Shown here piece by piece: positions 56,073 to 64,000 of a stretch of DNA of 64,000 nucleotides (position 1 is the stretch's first letter; the number at the start of each line of letters is the position of its first letter). The notes beneath the pieces are model-generated. The model searched no databases and was not told where the DNA came from. It was given only the letters and a program-made list of their open reading frames with translations. Where the stretch lies: positions 62,001 through 126,000 of the forward strand of contig JACUUC010000005.1 of the NCBI GenBank assembly GCA_014859445.1, read 5' to 3'. Origin of the DNA: Bacterioplanes sp. GTDB taxonomy: Bacteria; Pseudomonadota; Gammaproteobacteria; Pseudomonadales; Oceanobacteraceae. The position numbers and the translations under genes are program-made.

Positions 56073-56110
56073 AACAAAGGCCATAATAGATTCATGGCCT
56101 TTGTTGTTTT
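56073..56110 (+). terminator. Terminator after lpxC
   Basis: AACAAAGGCCAT/ATGGCCTTTGTT, a perfect 12-bp stem with a nine-base loop followed by TTTT. Confidence 0.88.
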
Positions 56111-56160
56111 TGTGCTTGTACTTTACGCCATCATTTGTTGGAGCATCTGCACCAAACACT

Positions 56161-57087
56161 ATGAATATCATTATTGTTGGTCGCCGTCACGGGCAATCTA
56201 AAACTTACACACTGAGCGCATCGGCTAAAACCGTCATGTTGGGGTTTTTGTTTGCCCTGCCATTTGCCTTAGGTGTGACGGGTTATTTATTGGCTGAGCG
56301 TTTGGCTGATGAGGGCATTCTTGATCTTAATGCTGCTAAGGCCTGGGAGCGAGATCTGGTCATGCAGCGGCAAGAGCTGCAGGAAATACGTAAGCAAACG
56401 GATCAAGAGCTGGTGTCACTCACCATTCGTTTGGCTGAATTGCAGGGCAAACTGCTTCGTTTGGATGCGCTGGGTGAGCGCTTAGTCGACGTCACCAACT
56501 TGCAGTCCGATGAGTTTGATTTTTCTATTGCGCCTGCATTGGGCGGTCCATTGAGCTTGTCGAACAGTTACCAGTCGACAGACATCAGTCAAGTATTGAA
56601 TGAGTTGGCGGAACGCATCAGTCACCGCGAACAGCAGTTAGAAGTCCTAGACAGTTTGATGTCTGCCAATCGGCATAATGCCGATACAACCATCGCCGGT
56701 CGTCCCGTTCGTTCCGGCTGGATGTCGTCTCGTTATGGTCAGCGCACCGATCCGTTCTCAGGCCGTCAGTCATGGCATGCGGGTGTGGATTTTGCCGCAA
56801 AAGCCGGTTCGGATGTCATCGCTGCAGCAGGTGGTGTTGTCACGTTTGCTGGGCGTCGTCATGGTTATGGCCTTATGGTTGAAATTAATCATGGAAATGG
56901 CTACAAAACACGTTATGCCCACCATCAAGAAATTACGGTGAATGTGGGCGACATCGTCCGTCGAGGCGATACCATTGCATTAGTCGGTAGTAGCGGTCGC
57001 TCTACCGGCCCCCACGTGCATTATGAAGTGTATAAAAACGGCCGCACGGTCGACCCTGCTGCGTATATTAATCGCAAACCGCGATAA
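56161..57087 (+). CDS. M23 (LytM-type) peptidoglycan endopeptidase
   Basis: The 308-residue protein is probably a periplasmic, membrane-anchored murein hydrolase. There is a hydrophobic segment near the N-terminus (about 22-46), a coiled-coil-like stretch (about 60-110), and a C-terminal M23 domain. The zinc and catalytic residues look intact: HAGVDF (His and Asp), YAHH, and HVHYEV. It could act directly or activate other hydrolases. I chose ATG 56161 (MNIIIVGRRHG), which resembles the start of homologues next to secA in Pseudomonas. The ribosome site is weak, and the frame extends back to 56101. Confidence 0.85.
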   Translation: MNIIIVGRRHGQSKTYTLSASAKTVMLGFLFALPFALGVTGYLLAERLADEGILDLNAAKAWERDLVMQRQELQEIRKQTDQELVSLTIRLAELQGKLLRLDALGERLVDVTNLQSDEFDFSIAPALGGPLSLSNSYQSTDISQVLNELAERISHREQQLEVLDSLMSANRHNADTTIAGRPVRSGWMSSRYGQRTDPFSGRQSWHAGVDFAAKAGSDVIAAAGGVVTFAGRRHGYGLMVEINHGNGYKTRYAHHQEITVNVGDIVRRGDTIALVGSSGRSTGPHVHYEVYKNGRTVDPAAYINRKPR

Positions 57088-57123
57088 CCCCTTCTGTTTA
57101 GCAAATCTCGCTTGTCAACGCTC

Positions 57124-57156
57124 TGAGAGTACCGTATTTTCACGGCTCTCATTTTT
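57124..57156 (+). terminator. Terminator between the M23 gene and secA
   Basis: TGAGAG and CCGT pair with ACGG and CTCTCA, with a two-base TA bulge on the 5' side, then TTTTT. It could also act as an attenuator of secA, which starts 34 bases later. Confidence 0.7.
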
Positions 57157-57189
57157 CTGTAGTTTTTTAGATTAGATAGTGAAATTCTC

Positions 57190-59922
57190 ATGATTGGTAA
57201 TTTGTTCAGTAAGTTGTTTGGCAGTAAGAATTCTCGTGAATTGAAGCGCATGAATAAAGTCGTTGCGCAAATCAATGCGTTGGAAGCCAACGTGCAGTCG
57301 TTAACCGATGAGCAGCTCAAAGCGAAAACGGCAGAATTTAAAGCACGCGTCGCAAATGGCGAATCACTCGACAAATTATTACCGGAAGCGTTTGCGGTAT
57401 GTCGAGAAGCCAGTCAGCGTGTCATGGGCATGCGCCATTTTGATGTGCAATTGATTGGCGGCATGGTTTTGCACGAAGGCAATATTGCCGAAATGCGAAC
57501 CGGTGAAGGGAAAACCTTAGTGGCAACATTGCCATCGTATTTGAATGCACTGACGGAACGCAGTGTGCATGTCGTCACCGTGAACGATTATTTAGCACGT
57601 CGAGATGCCGAATGGATGCGTCCTCTGTATGAATTTTTAGGTATGCGTGTTGGTATCGTTGTACCTGGGCAGGATCCCTACGAGAAACGCGAACAGTACC
57701 AAGCCGATATTGTCTATGGCACGAATAATGAGTTCGGCTTTGACTATTTACGCGACAATATGGCGTTCTCTTTGGAAGACAAGGCTCAACGTGATTTGTA
57801 TTTCGCGATTGTCGATGAAGTGGACTCCATTTTGATCGACGAGGCCCGTACGCCGTTGATTATCTCTGGTCCTGCCGAAGACAGTTCTGAAATGTACCGC
57901 CGGATTAACCTGTTGATTCCTAAACTGGTAAAGGGCGAAGTCAATGAAGCTGGCGAAGCCATCAGCGGTCACTATGTGATTGATGAAAAACAACGTTCGA
58001 TTGAACTTACGGAAGAAGGGCACGAGTTCATTGAAGATTTGTTAACAGAGGAAGGATTGCTGAAAGAAGGGGATAGTCTTTATGCGGCCAACCATCTGCC
58101 ATTATTGCATCATGTTCATGCATCGTTGAAAGCGCATGCACTGTATAAGAAAAATGTCGAATACATCATTCAAAACGGCCAGGTGGTTATCGTTGATGAG
58201 CACACGGGACGAACCATGCCTGGACGTCGTTGGAGCGAAGGGTTGCATCAAGCGGTAGAAGCCAAAGAAGGTCTGAAGATTCAAAATGAAAGTCAAACCT
58301 TGGCATCGACAACGTTTCAGAACTTCTTCCGCTTGTATGAGAAATTGTCTGGTATGACCGGTACGGCGGATACAGAAGCGTTTGAATTCCATCAAATTTA
58401 TGATTTGAGTGTGGTGGTTATTCCAACCAACCGTGATGTTAAGCGTATTGACTTTAACGACATCATTTTTGCGACACAAAAAGAAAAATACGATGCCGTT
58501 GTGGAAGAAATTCGATCCATTATTGCCCAGAATCGACCGGTGTTAGTGGGCACGGCCTCCATCGATACATCCGAATATTTATCCAATATTTTGACGAAAT
58601 CTAAGGTGCCGCATAATGTGTTGAACGCCAAAGAAAATGCGCGCGAGGCACAAGTGATCGCGGATGCCGGTCGACCCGGTGCCGTTACCATTGCGACCAA
58701 CATGGCCGGTCGTGGTACTGATATTATGCTGGGTGGTAACTGGGAAGCGGAGGTCTCGGCGTTAGAGAATCCAACCGATGCCGACATCGAGCGCATTAAA
58801 AACGAGTGGCGTCAGCGTCATGAACAGGTTTTGGAAGCCGGTGGTTTGCACATTATTGGTACCGAGCGTCATGAATCGCGCCGCATTGACAATCAGCTGC
58901 GTGGTCGCGCTGGTCGTCAAGGCGATGCCGGATCGACTCGTTTCTTCTTGTCGCTCGAAGACAATCTTATGCGCATTTTCATGTCAGAGCGCATGCGCAA
59001 TATGATGCAAGCGATGGGCATGAAGGATGGCGAGTCCATCGAACATAAAATGGTCAGTAATGCCGTTGAGAAGGCACAGCGTAAGGTTGAAGGCCGTAAC
59101 TTTGATATTCGCAAACAGTTGCTTGAGTATGATGATGTGGCCAATGATCAACGTCGTGTGGTGTACAACCAACGTAATGATATTATGGCCATGGAAGATA
59201 TTAGCGACATCATAAAGAACATCCGTCACGATGTCATTAATGACGTGATCAACGAGTTTATTCCGCCACAAAGCCTAGAGGATGTGTGGAATATTGCTGG
59301 CTTAGAAAAGCAGCTAAAAGCCGATTTTGATATCGAATTGCCGATACAAGAGTGGCTTGATAAAGAAGATCGGTTATTTGAAGAAGTGCTGCGCGAGCGT
59401 ATCGTTGGCTTAATTGATGCCACTTATGACGAGAAAGAGGCCATTGTTGGGGCGGAAGCCATTCGTCGCTTTGAAAAACAAGTCATGCTGCAAGTGCTTG
59501 ATAATTTATGGAAGGAGCATTTGGCAACCATGGATTATCTCCGTCAAGGGATTCACTTGCGTGGGTATGGCCAGAAAAATCCGAAGCAAGAATACAAGCG
59601 CGAATCGTTTATCTTGTTTCAAGAGTTGCTGCGCAATATCAAGTTAGAAACCATTCGTATTTTGTCACATGTTAAAGTGAAGCAAGCGGATGAAGTGGAT
59701 GCGATGGAGCAAGAGCGCCGTGCTCAAGCCGAAGCGCAAGTTCGTGCTGCGAGTTATGAGCACGCCGCCGCTGATAGTTTGTCTGATGACGGCAATGAGG
59801 CAGAGCAAGCAGGGCAACCAGCACAACCCTTCGTACGTGATGAGAAGAAAGTCGGCCGTAACGAAGAGTGTCCTTGCGGGTCCGGAAAAAAATACAAACA
59901 TTGTCACGGCAAGTTGTCGTGA
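57190..59922 (+). CDS. secA: Preprotein translocase ATPase SecA
   Basis: SecA is the motor that drives proteins through SecYEG. The 910-residue protein has Walker [10 protein letters not shown] (about 103-111), the DEAD-like [17 protein letters not shown] (about 209-225), the preprotein cross-linking domain, motif VI-like [11 protein letters not shown], and the C-terminal zinc/SecB-binding tail [12 protein letters not shown] (about 894-905). Length is close to E. coli (901). The Shine-Dalgarno is weak. No secM-like upstream gene is seen; the M23 gene is there instead. Confidence 0.98.
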   Translation: MIGNLFSKLFGSKNSRELKRMNKVVAQINALEANVQSLTDEQLKAKTAEFKARVANGESLDKLLPEAFAVCREASQRVMGMRHFDVQLIGGMVLHEGNIAEMRTGEGKTLVATLPSYLNALTERSVHVVTVNDYLARRDAEWMRPLYEFLGMRVGIVVPGQDPYEKREQYQADIVYGTNNEFGFDYLRDNMAFSLEDKAQRDLYFAIVDEVDSILIDEARTPLIISGPAEDSSEMYRRINLLIPKLVKGEVNEAGEAISGHYVIDEKQRSIELTEEGHEFIEDLLTEEGLLKEGDSLYAANHLPLLHHVHASLKAHALYKKNVEYIIQNGQVVIVDEHTGRTMPGRRWSEGLHQAVEAKEGLKIQNESQTLASTTFQNFFRLYEKLSGMTGTADTEAFEFHQIYDLSVVVIPTNRDVKRIDFNDIIFATQKEKYDAVVEEIRSIIAQNRPVLVGTASIDTSEYLSNILTKSKVPHNVLNAKENAREAQVIADAGRPGAVTIATNMAGRGTDIMLGGNWEAEVSALENPTDADIERIKNEWRQRHEQVLEAGGLHIIGTERHESRRIDNQLRGRAGRQGDAGSTRFFLSLEDNLMRIFMSERMRNMMQAMGMKDGESIEHKMVSNAVEKAQRKVEGRNFDIRKQLLEYDDVANDQRRVVYNQRNDIMAMEDISDIIKNIRHDVINDVINEFIPPQSLEDVWNIAGLEKQLKADFDIELPIQEWLDKEDRLFEEVLRERIVGLIDATYDEKEAIVGAEAIRRFEKQVMLQVLDNLWKEHLATMDYLRQGIHLRGYGQKNPKQEYKRESFILFQELLRNIKLETIRILSHVKVKQADEVDAMEQERRAQAEAQVRAASYEHAAADSLSDDGNEAEQAGQPAQPFVRDEKKVGRNEECPCGSGKKYKHCHGKLS

Positions 59923-59936
59923 ATTGAGGATGAATC

Positions 59937-61154
59937 ATGGCGGTTAATTTTACGGTCTTCGATGCGTTTTTACCGATTGATGGTGTGCGTTTAGGCGTAG
60001 CTCAAGCGGGTGTTCGTTATGCCAATCGTGATGATTTGGTGGTGATGGAGATAGCGGATGGTGCGCATGTGGCGGGTGTGTTTACTCGGAATGCGTTTTG
60101 TGCAGCACCCGTGACGTTGTGTCAGCAGCATCTGCAACAAGCACAACCACGGTATGTGTTGATTAATACCGGCAATGCCAATGCTGGTACGGGGAAATCC
60201 GGTTTTGCCAATGCTGAAGCATCATGCCGTATGCTGGCAGCGGCTACGGGTGTCGAACCACAGCACGTGTTGCCATTTTCGACGGGAGTGATTGGCGAGC
60301 CACTTAACATGGCGGCGTTTGAGCGAGGTATTCCGCTTGCACTGGCCAATTTAAGTGAAGATAACTGGGCACGTGCCGCTCGTGGCATCATGACCACAGA
60401 TACCTTACCGAAAGGCTACAGCAGCGAATGTGATATCGATGGACACCGTGTTCGCATTACGGGTATCTCGAAAGGCGCGGGCATGATTATGCCCAATATG
60501 GCGACGATGTTGGGTTATATTGCAACGGATGCCTATATTGCTGAATCCATCTTGCAGGATTGGTGTCGTCAACTCGCCGATTGTTCGTTTAATCGCATTA
60601 CGATTGATGGCGATACGTCAACCAACGACAGCTGTTTACTGATTGCAACGGGCCGGAGTGGTGTGCGTATCGAAGACGTGAACAGTGATGCGGCAAGCGC
60701 ATTGTTTACGGAATTGAAAGCGACTTTCCAACGTTTGGCGCAAGCCATTGTGCGTGACGGTGAAGGGGCGACTAAGTTTGTCACTATTGCTGTTGAGCAA
60801 GCGGCAACCCAGCAAGAAGCCTTGGATGTGGCTTACACGGTGGCACACTCGCCGTTAGTGAAAACGGCGATGTTTGCCTCTGATGCCAACTGGGGGCGTA
60901 TTCTTGCAGCAGTAGGACGTAGTGGCGTACAAAACTTCGATTTAGAGCGTGTGCAAATATTCATTGATGATGTACAAATTGTGGAAGACGGTGGTCGTTG
61001 TGAGCGTTACCAAGAAGCCTTGGGTGCTGCGGTATTCGCTAAAACCGAGTTTACTGTCACCATTCAGTTGGGTCGCGGTGATGTGCGCGAAGCATTATGG
61101 ACCTGCGATTTCTCGCATGAATACGTCACGATTAACGCCAATTATCGTTCCTAA
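59937..61154 (+). CDS. argJ: Ornithine acetyltransferase/N-acetylglutamate synthase ArgJ
   Basis: ArgJ transfers the acetyl group from N-acetylornithine to glutamate, the cyclic route of arginine synthesis. Bifunctional forms also use acetyl-CoA. The 405-residue precursor cleaves itself before the nucleophile Thr190 in PNMATMLGYIATDA. KGAGMIMPNMATM, TTDTLPK and the C-terminal EYVTINANYRS are family landmarks. It lies 14 bases after secA and overlaps mutT by one base (TAATG). Carbamoyl phosphate from CarAB feeds the same pathway. Confidence 0.97.
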   Translation: MAVNFTVFDAFLPIDGVRLGVAQAGVRYANRDDLVVMEIADGAHVAGVFTRNAFCAAPVTLCQQHLQQAQPRYVLINTGNANAGTGKSGFANAEASCRMLAAATGVEPQHVLPFSTGVIGEPLNMAAFERGIPLALANLSEDNWARAARGIMTTDTLPKGYSSECDIDGHRVRITGISKGAGMIMPNMATMLGYIATDAYIAESILQDWCRQLADCSFNRITIDGDTSTNDSCLLIATGRSGVRIEDVNSDAASALFTELKATFQRLAQAIVRDGEGATKFVTIAVEQAATQQEALDVAYTVAHSPLVKTAMFASDANWGRILAAVGRSGVQNFDLERVQIFIDDVQIVEDGGRCERYQEALGAAVFAKTEFTVTIQLGRGDVREALWTCDFSHEYVTINANYRS

Positions 61155-61570
61155 TGAAACAAGTACACGTTGCCGTTGCCGTCGCCTGTTTGGAGCAGCA
61201 GTTCATACTGCTGGCCAAACGGCCAGACCATGTCCATCAGGGTGGATTGTGGGAGTTTCCTGGTGGCAAGGTTGAGCAGGGCGAAGGCGTGGCCGATGCG
61301 CTAGTTAGGGAATTGGCAGAAGAGGTGGCACTCTCGGCCTCTGTGGCGCAGATGCAGCCATTGCTGTCGATTCCGTTTCAATACCCGGATAAGCATGTGT
61401 TATTGGATGTGCACTGGCTTGACGTGGCAATGAACGACGCGCTACTGGTGCACGGTGCTGAAGGTCAAGAAGTACGCTGGGTGAGAGTGCACGAGTTAGA
61501 TCAGTATGCCTTTCCTGCAGCCAATCAACCAATTATTGACGCGGTGTATGCCCGTTTAGCACTGCGTTAA
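61154..61570 (+). CDS. mutT: 8-oxo-dGTP diphosphatase MutT (Nudix)
   Basis: MutT hydrolyses 8-oxo-dGTP and so prevents A:T to C:G mutations. The 138-residue protein fits the Nudix box GX5EX7REUXEEXGU, here starting GKVEQGE and continuing to RELAEEV (about 37-57), with Ala at the last glycine position. The conserved FPGGKVE entry and the C-terminal FPAANQPII resemble E. coli MutT. The start is coupled to argJ. The gene ends in a four-base convergent overlap with the next gene. Confidence 0.93.
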   Translation: MKQVHVAVAVACLEQQFILLAKRPDHVHQGGLWEFPGGKVEQGEGVADALVRELAEEVALSASVAQMQPLLSIPFQYPDKHVLLDVHWLDVAMNDALLVHGAEGQEVRWVRVHELDQYAFPAANQPIIDAVYARLALR

Positions 61571-61929
61571 AACCATCCTAAAAATGGCCAAAGCAGTACC
61601 GCAAGAATCATGATAAATGCCACAGCGACAGCAAGATGATCCATTGGATTTTGTTGTAAACGTACAAACCATGGTGGAATCTCACCACGCTGTTGGCGCG
61701 CTTCGTAGTCCTGTCGTTGTTGCTGTGTTCGATGGCTCTGATAGTCGTCAATCAGCGATCGAGCGTATTCAAAATCGTCATCATTGCGTAACCAGATTGC
61801 CGCGGTGGTGATACCCCAGCGGCCGCTATTGGTTTCATACACGTCAAACTGGTGCTGTTCTAGCAACGCCCTAACGTCGTCTGCTTCGTCTTCCGGAACG
61901 CCATTAAGGCGAAACAGTAACTTGGTCAT
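61567..61929 (-). CDS. Small membrane protein, probably DUF6164 family
   Basis: The 120-residue protein has an N-terminal ferredoxin-like region (LLFRLNGVPEDEADDVRALLEQHQFDVYET), a charged helical middle (about 55-85) with YQSHRTQQQRQDY, and one C-terminal membrane helix (about 97-116). The function is unknown; the DUF6164 label is from memory of similar proteins. AGG lies about six bases before the ATG. A minus-strand intrinsic terminator sits just upstream of it (61954-61984), so its promoter should lie between 61930 and about 61955, or its expression may depend on read-through. Confidence 0.75.
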   Translation of the reverse strand: MTKLLFRLNGVPEDEADDVRALLEQHQFDVYETNSGRWGITTAAIWLRNDDDFEYARSLIDDYQSHRTQQQRQDYEARQQRGEIPPWFVRLQQNPMDHLAVAVAFIMILAVLLWPFLGWF

Positions 61930-61953
61930 GATGTACCTAAAAACAATGAGTGT

Positions 61954-61984
61954 AAAAAAACCGCCGTCAGTAAACTGAGGCGGT
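61954..61984 (-). terminator. Minus-strand terminator upstream of the DUF6164-type gene
   Basis: Read on the minus strand, CCGCC-TCAG-TTTA-CTGA-C-GGCGG is followed by TTTTTTT. The stem is strong with one bulged base. It ends about 25 bases before the minus-strand start codon, so it would stop a short transcript begun between 61985 and about 62119. Confidence 0.75.
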
Positions 61985-62119
61985 ACCGCATGGAGTGTGC
62001 ACTCTCAATTGGATAAACCAATAGTAGGCTGACCACGACTGGCATGCAAGCAGCAGGACTTGCGTACGTCATGAAAATTGGTGACACTGATGGTATTCTC
62101 ATCAAATCAATAATAAATA

Positions 62120-62914
62120 ATGACAAAAACATTGCCAGATCAAATCGCCGACTTGCTGCTGGCGTTGATCTATATCGGTGACATTGCGGCACACGAAAAA
62201 CTCCCTCCTGAGCGCCAGTTAGCACAACTGTTGGATGTTGATCGCACGTCATTGCGCATGGCATTACGCATGCTTGGGCGTATGAATGCCATTCAAGTGG
62301 TACAAGGGTCGGGAATCCGTATCGCCGATATTCAGCAGGATATGGGCTTGGATTTTTTGGACAATTTGTATCGTATTCCCGAATTAAATTTAGGTGGTCA
62401 TCTCTTATTATCAGGGTTGGATTTATTCAATCGAGCCGTCCCTACTGCCATTCGAATGGCCATCGAACAGGTTGGTTTGCCGCAACAGACCGGCGTCTCT
62501 GAGCACGTGAAAGGATTATTTTCAGGTTTGGCCGCGGGCGAAAATCACCGTCAATTGGCACAGCGCGAAGTGGCATTGATCGATACGATATTAATCGCTA
62601 CCCAAAATCCGGTTTTGCGTGCGGCTGCGGTAAGTTCGCGCTCTATCCGCATTCAGGTTACGCATACCTTGTATGGCATGATCGATGTTTCTGACCATTA
62701 TCGGTCTATGGTGACGCTATTGCGTCGTACTCGCACTGAACAAGCCGATATTGGGCGGGTAATCATGGATTATCAAGCCTATATCGATGCGTTAACTCAG
62801 CCATTGCGCACGTACTTTATGAAGATTCCTGCCGAGCCGTCACTGCGTGCTTCGCCATTACATAATGGCCACAACATTGTCAGCTTAAAGGCGCGTTTAG
62901 CGAATGGCTCGTAA
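62120..62914 (+). CDS. GntR-family transcriptional regulator (FadR-like)
   Basis: The 264-residue regulator has an N-terminal winged helix (about 1-70) with LPPERQLAQLLDVDRTSLRMALRML and the following GSGIRI wing, then an all-helical C-terminal domain as in the FCD/FadR group. The ligand is unknown. The helix-turn-helix PPERQLA..L.V.RT.LR resembles FadR and PdhR. No clear Shine-Dalgarno precedes ATG 62120, so the message may be leaderless or weakly translated. The last 18 bases overlap the 3' end of lnt on the other strand. Confidence 0.85.
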   Translation: MTKTLPDQIADLLLALIYIGDIAAHEKLPPERQLAQLLDVDRTSLRMALRMLGRMNAIQVVQGSGIRIADIQQDMGLDFLDNLYRIPELNLGGHLLLSGLDLFNRAVPTAIRMAIEQVGLPQQTGVSEHVKGLFSGLAAGENHRQLAQREVALIDTILIATQNPVLRAAAVSSRSIRIQVTHTLYGMIDVSDHYRSMVTLLRRTRTEQADIGRVIMDYQAYIDALTQPLRTYFMKIPAEPSLRASPLHNGHNIVSLKARLANGS

Positions 62915-64000
62915 GCGAGGATAACCCAAACCCGCTAAGACGCAGAAACTGATGAGCCATAAGGGAATTAACCCCCAGCGCATGTAAGGAGTTTGTCCGT
63001 AACGCGTTTGCGCGACACCCGTTAAGGTCGCCTGGCGTTCATACGGCAACCGCTCAACGATGTTGCCACGTTCATCAATTAAGGCCGTAATGCCAGTATT
63101 GGTTGCGCGTAAGACATAACGTTGATTTTCTAACGCACGCATTTGAGCCAGAGCAAGGTGTTGTTTGGGTCCCAAGGAGTCACCAAACCAAGCGTCATTA
63201 CTTACCGTGATTAATAAGTCGGCTTCTTTCGCCATTTGGCGAACAAGGCTGGGGTATGCAATTTCGTAGCAAATGTAGGGCGCGATGAAGTAGCTCTTTT
63301 CGGTCTGGTCTGTACGCTGTAGAACGGGCAGTAACGACTGATCACTGGGGCCTGGTAAGAAGCTGGACATGGCCAAATCAAAAAATGGCATTAAGCCTCG
63401 TAGCTGACGCTCCAACGGAACGTATTCCCCAAAGGGGACCAATCGTTGTTTGTGATACCAGCCATGGCTTTGTCCAAACGCCAGCAGGCTGTTATGAAAT
63501 TCACCAGCTAAAGGATGGTGAGCGGGATAGCGAAATGGAATGCCCGTGATGACGGTCGTGTGATTGGCCCTTGCCTCTGGCGCTAGCATGGCTTGGTAAG
63601 GTCTAAACCCGTCGTTCAGCAACGTGACAGCGGTTTCGGGCCATAAAATCAAATCCGCTTGCCAGTGTTCTCGTGTCGCTCGAAAATACGTATCGAGGGT
63701 TGGTTGTACCGATTCAGGCAGCCACTTGAGATCCTGTCGAACATTGCCTTGTACAGCCGCCACACGCAACTCACCATTGACTTGTGTCCATTCCATGGAT
63801 TGCAATTGCCAGCCGATGGGCCAGACAAGGAGCACCAGCAAATAGCGCCATTCCCTCAAGCGCAGTGCTTGCCATAACGCGCTAGCCGTTAACGCAACAA
63901 AGAGTGATATGCCATAACTTCCCAGTACAGGAGCCCAACCGGATAGCCAGCTGTGTAGGTGCGCGTCCCCTAAAAATAGCCATGGAAAACCAGTCAACAG
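62897..64000 (-). CDS. lnt: Apolipoprotein N-acyltransferase Lnt, C-terminal part (cut by window edge)
   Basis: Lnt adds the third acyl chain to lipoproteins in the inner membrane. About 367 residues are present; the N-terminal membrane part, roughly the first 140, lies beyond 64000. The nitrilase-like domain has the catalytic Glu in LILWPETAVTLL, Lys in KQRLVPFGEYVPLE, and Cys in APYICYEIAYP, all intact. A final membrane helix lies near the C-terminus. It converges with the GntR gene, sharing 18 bases. Confidence 0.94.
   Translation of the reverse strand: MLTGFPWLFLGDAHLHSWLSGWAPVLGSYGISLFVALTASALWQALRLREWRYLLVLLVWPIGWQLQSMEWTQVNGELRVAAVQGNVRQDLKWLPESVQPTLDTYFRATREHWQADLILWPETAVTLLNDGFRPYQAMLAPEARANHTTVITGIPFRYPAHHPLAGEFHNSLLAFGQSHGWYHKQRLVPFGEYVPLERQLRGLMPFFDLAMSSFLPGPSDQSLLPVLQRTDQTEKSYFIAPYICYEIAYPSLVRQMAKEADLLITVSNDAWFGDSLGPKQHLALAQMRALENQRYVLRATNTGITALIDERGNIVERLPYERQATLTGVAQTRYGQTPYMRWGLIPLWLISFCVLAGLGYPRLRAIR

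Overview
The window is chromosomal DNA from a gammaproteobacterium. The evidence is the gene order recN / grpE-dnaK-dnaJ-dapB-carAB-greA / yhbY-rlmE-ftsH-folP-tpiA-secG-tRNA-Leu-rimP-nusA-infB-rbfA-truB-rpsO-pnp followed by a complete dcw cluster, together with FabA, sigma-32-type heat-shock promoters and LexA boxes. Base composition is near 50% GC. The layout resembles Pseudomonas and marine Oceanospirillales-type genomes, but I cannot name a genus from the sequence alone. I see no insertion sequence, prophage, integron or CRISPR array. Almost all of the DNA is conserved core genome.

Layout. (1) 1-5280: the 5' part of recN under tandem LexA boxes, then grpE, dnaK and dnaJ, with matching sigma-32-like promoters before grpE and dnaK, then dapB. 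(2) 5291-6366: a TetR-family regulator closely resembling the Vibrio LuxR/HapR/SmcR quorum-sensing regulators, and a 458-bp gap with a probable operator half-site, phased repeats and a terminator/antiterminator-like carA leader. (3) 6367-11314: carA, carB and greA. (4) 11333-13588, minus strand: yhbY, a KAS III-like synthase and fabA. (5) 13680-27580: the rRNA methyltransferase/FtsH/folate/triose-phosphate isomerase/SecG stretch, tRNA-Leu(GAG), a hairpin-rich leader, then rimP-nusA-infB-rbfA-truB-rpsO-pnp. glmM, usually present between folP and tpiA/secG, is absent.

(6) 27600-35590 is the accessory-looking part. A beta-CASP metallo-beta-lactamase protein is divergent from a translationally coupled three-gene operon encoding an AMP/thymidine-phosphorylase-family enzyme, a PRPP-synthetase-like protein and a divergent phosphoketolase. 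An orphan TonB-like protein and a 2-Cys peroxiredoxin follow. (7) 35598-38255, minus strand: a double cyclic-nucleotide-binding/rhodanese protein without a catalytic cysteine, a DUF502 membrane protein, and a bacterial voltage-gated channel whose filter (TFEDWTD) is unusually acidic.

(8) 38460-56110: a complete dcw cluster, mraZ-rsmH-ftsL-ftsI-murE-murF-mraY-murD-ftsW-murG-murC-ddlB-ftsQ-ftsA-ftsZ-lpxC, driven at least in part by a promoter with three MraZ-type repeats. Most of its genes overlap by a few bases, consistent with coupled translation of the cell-wall and division machinery. (9) 56161-64000: an M23 peptidase, secA, argJ, mutT, a small DUF6164-type membrane protein (minus), a GntR regulator, and the C-terminal part of lnt (minus) running off the end.

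The most interesting items are the phosphorylase/PRPP/phosphoketolase operon with its RNase-like neighbour, the HapR-like regulator with a candidate autoregulatory site, the carA leader switch, and the channel filter.
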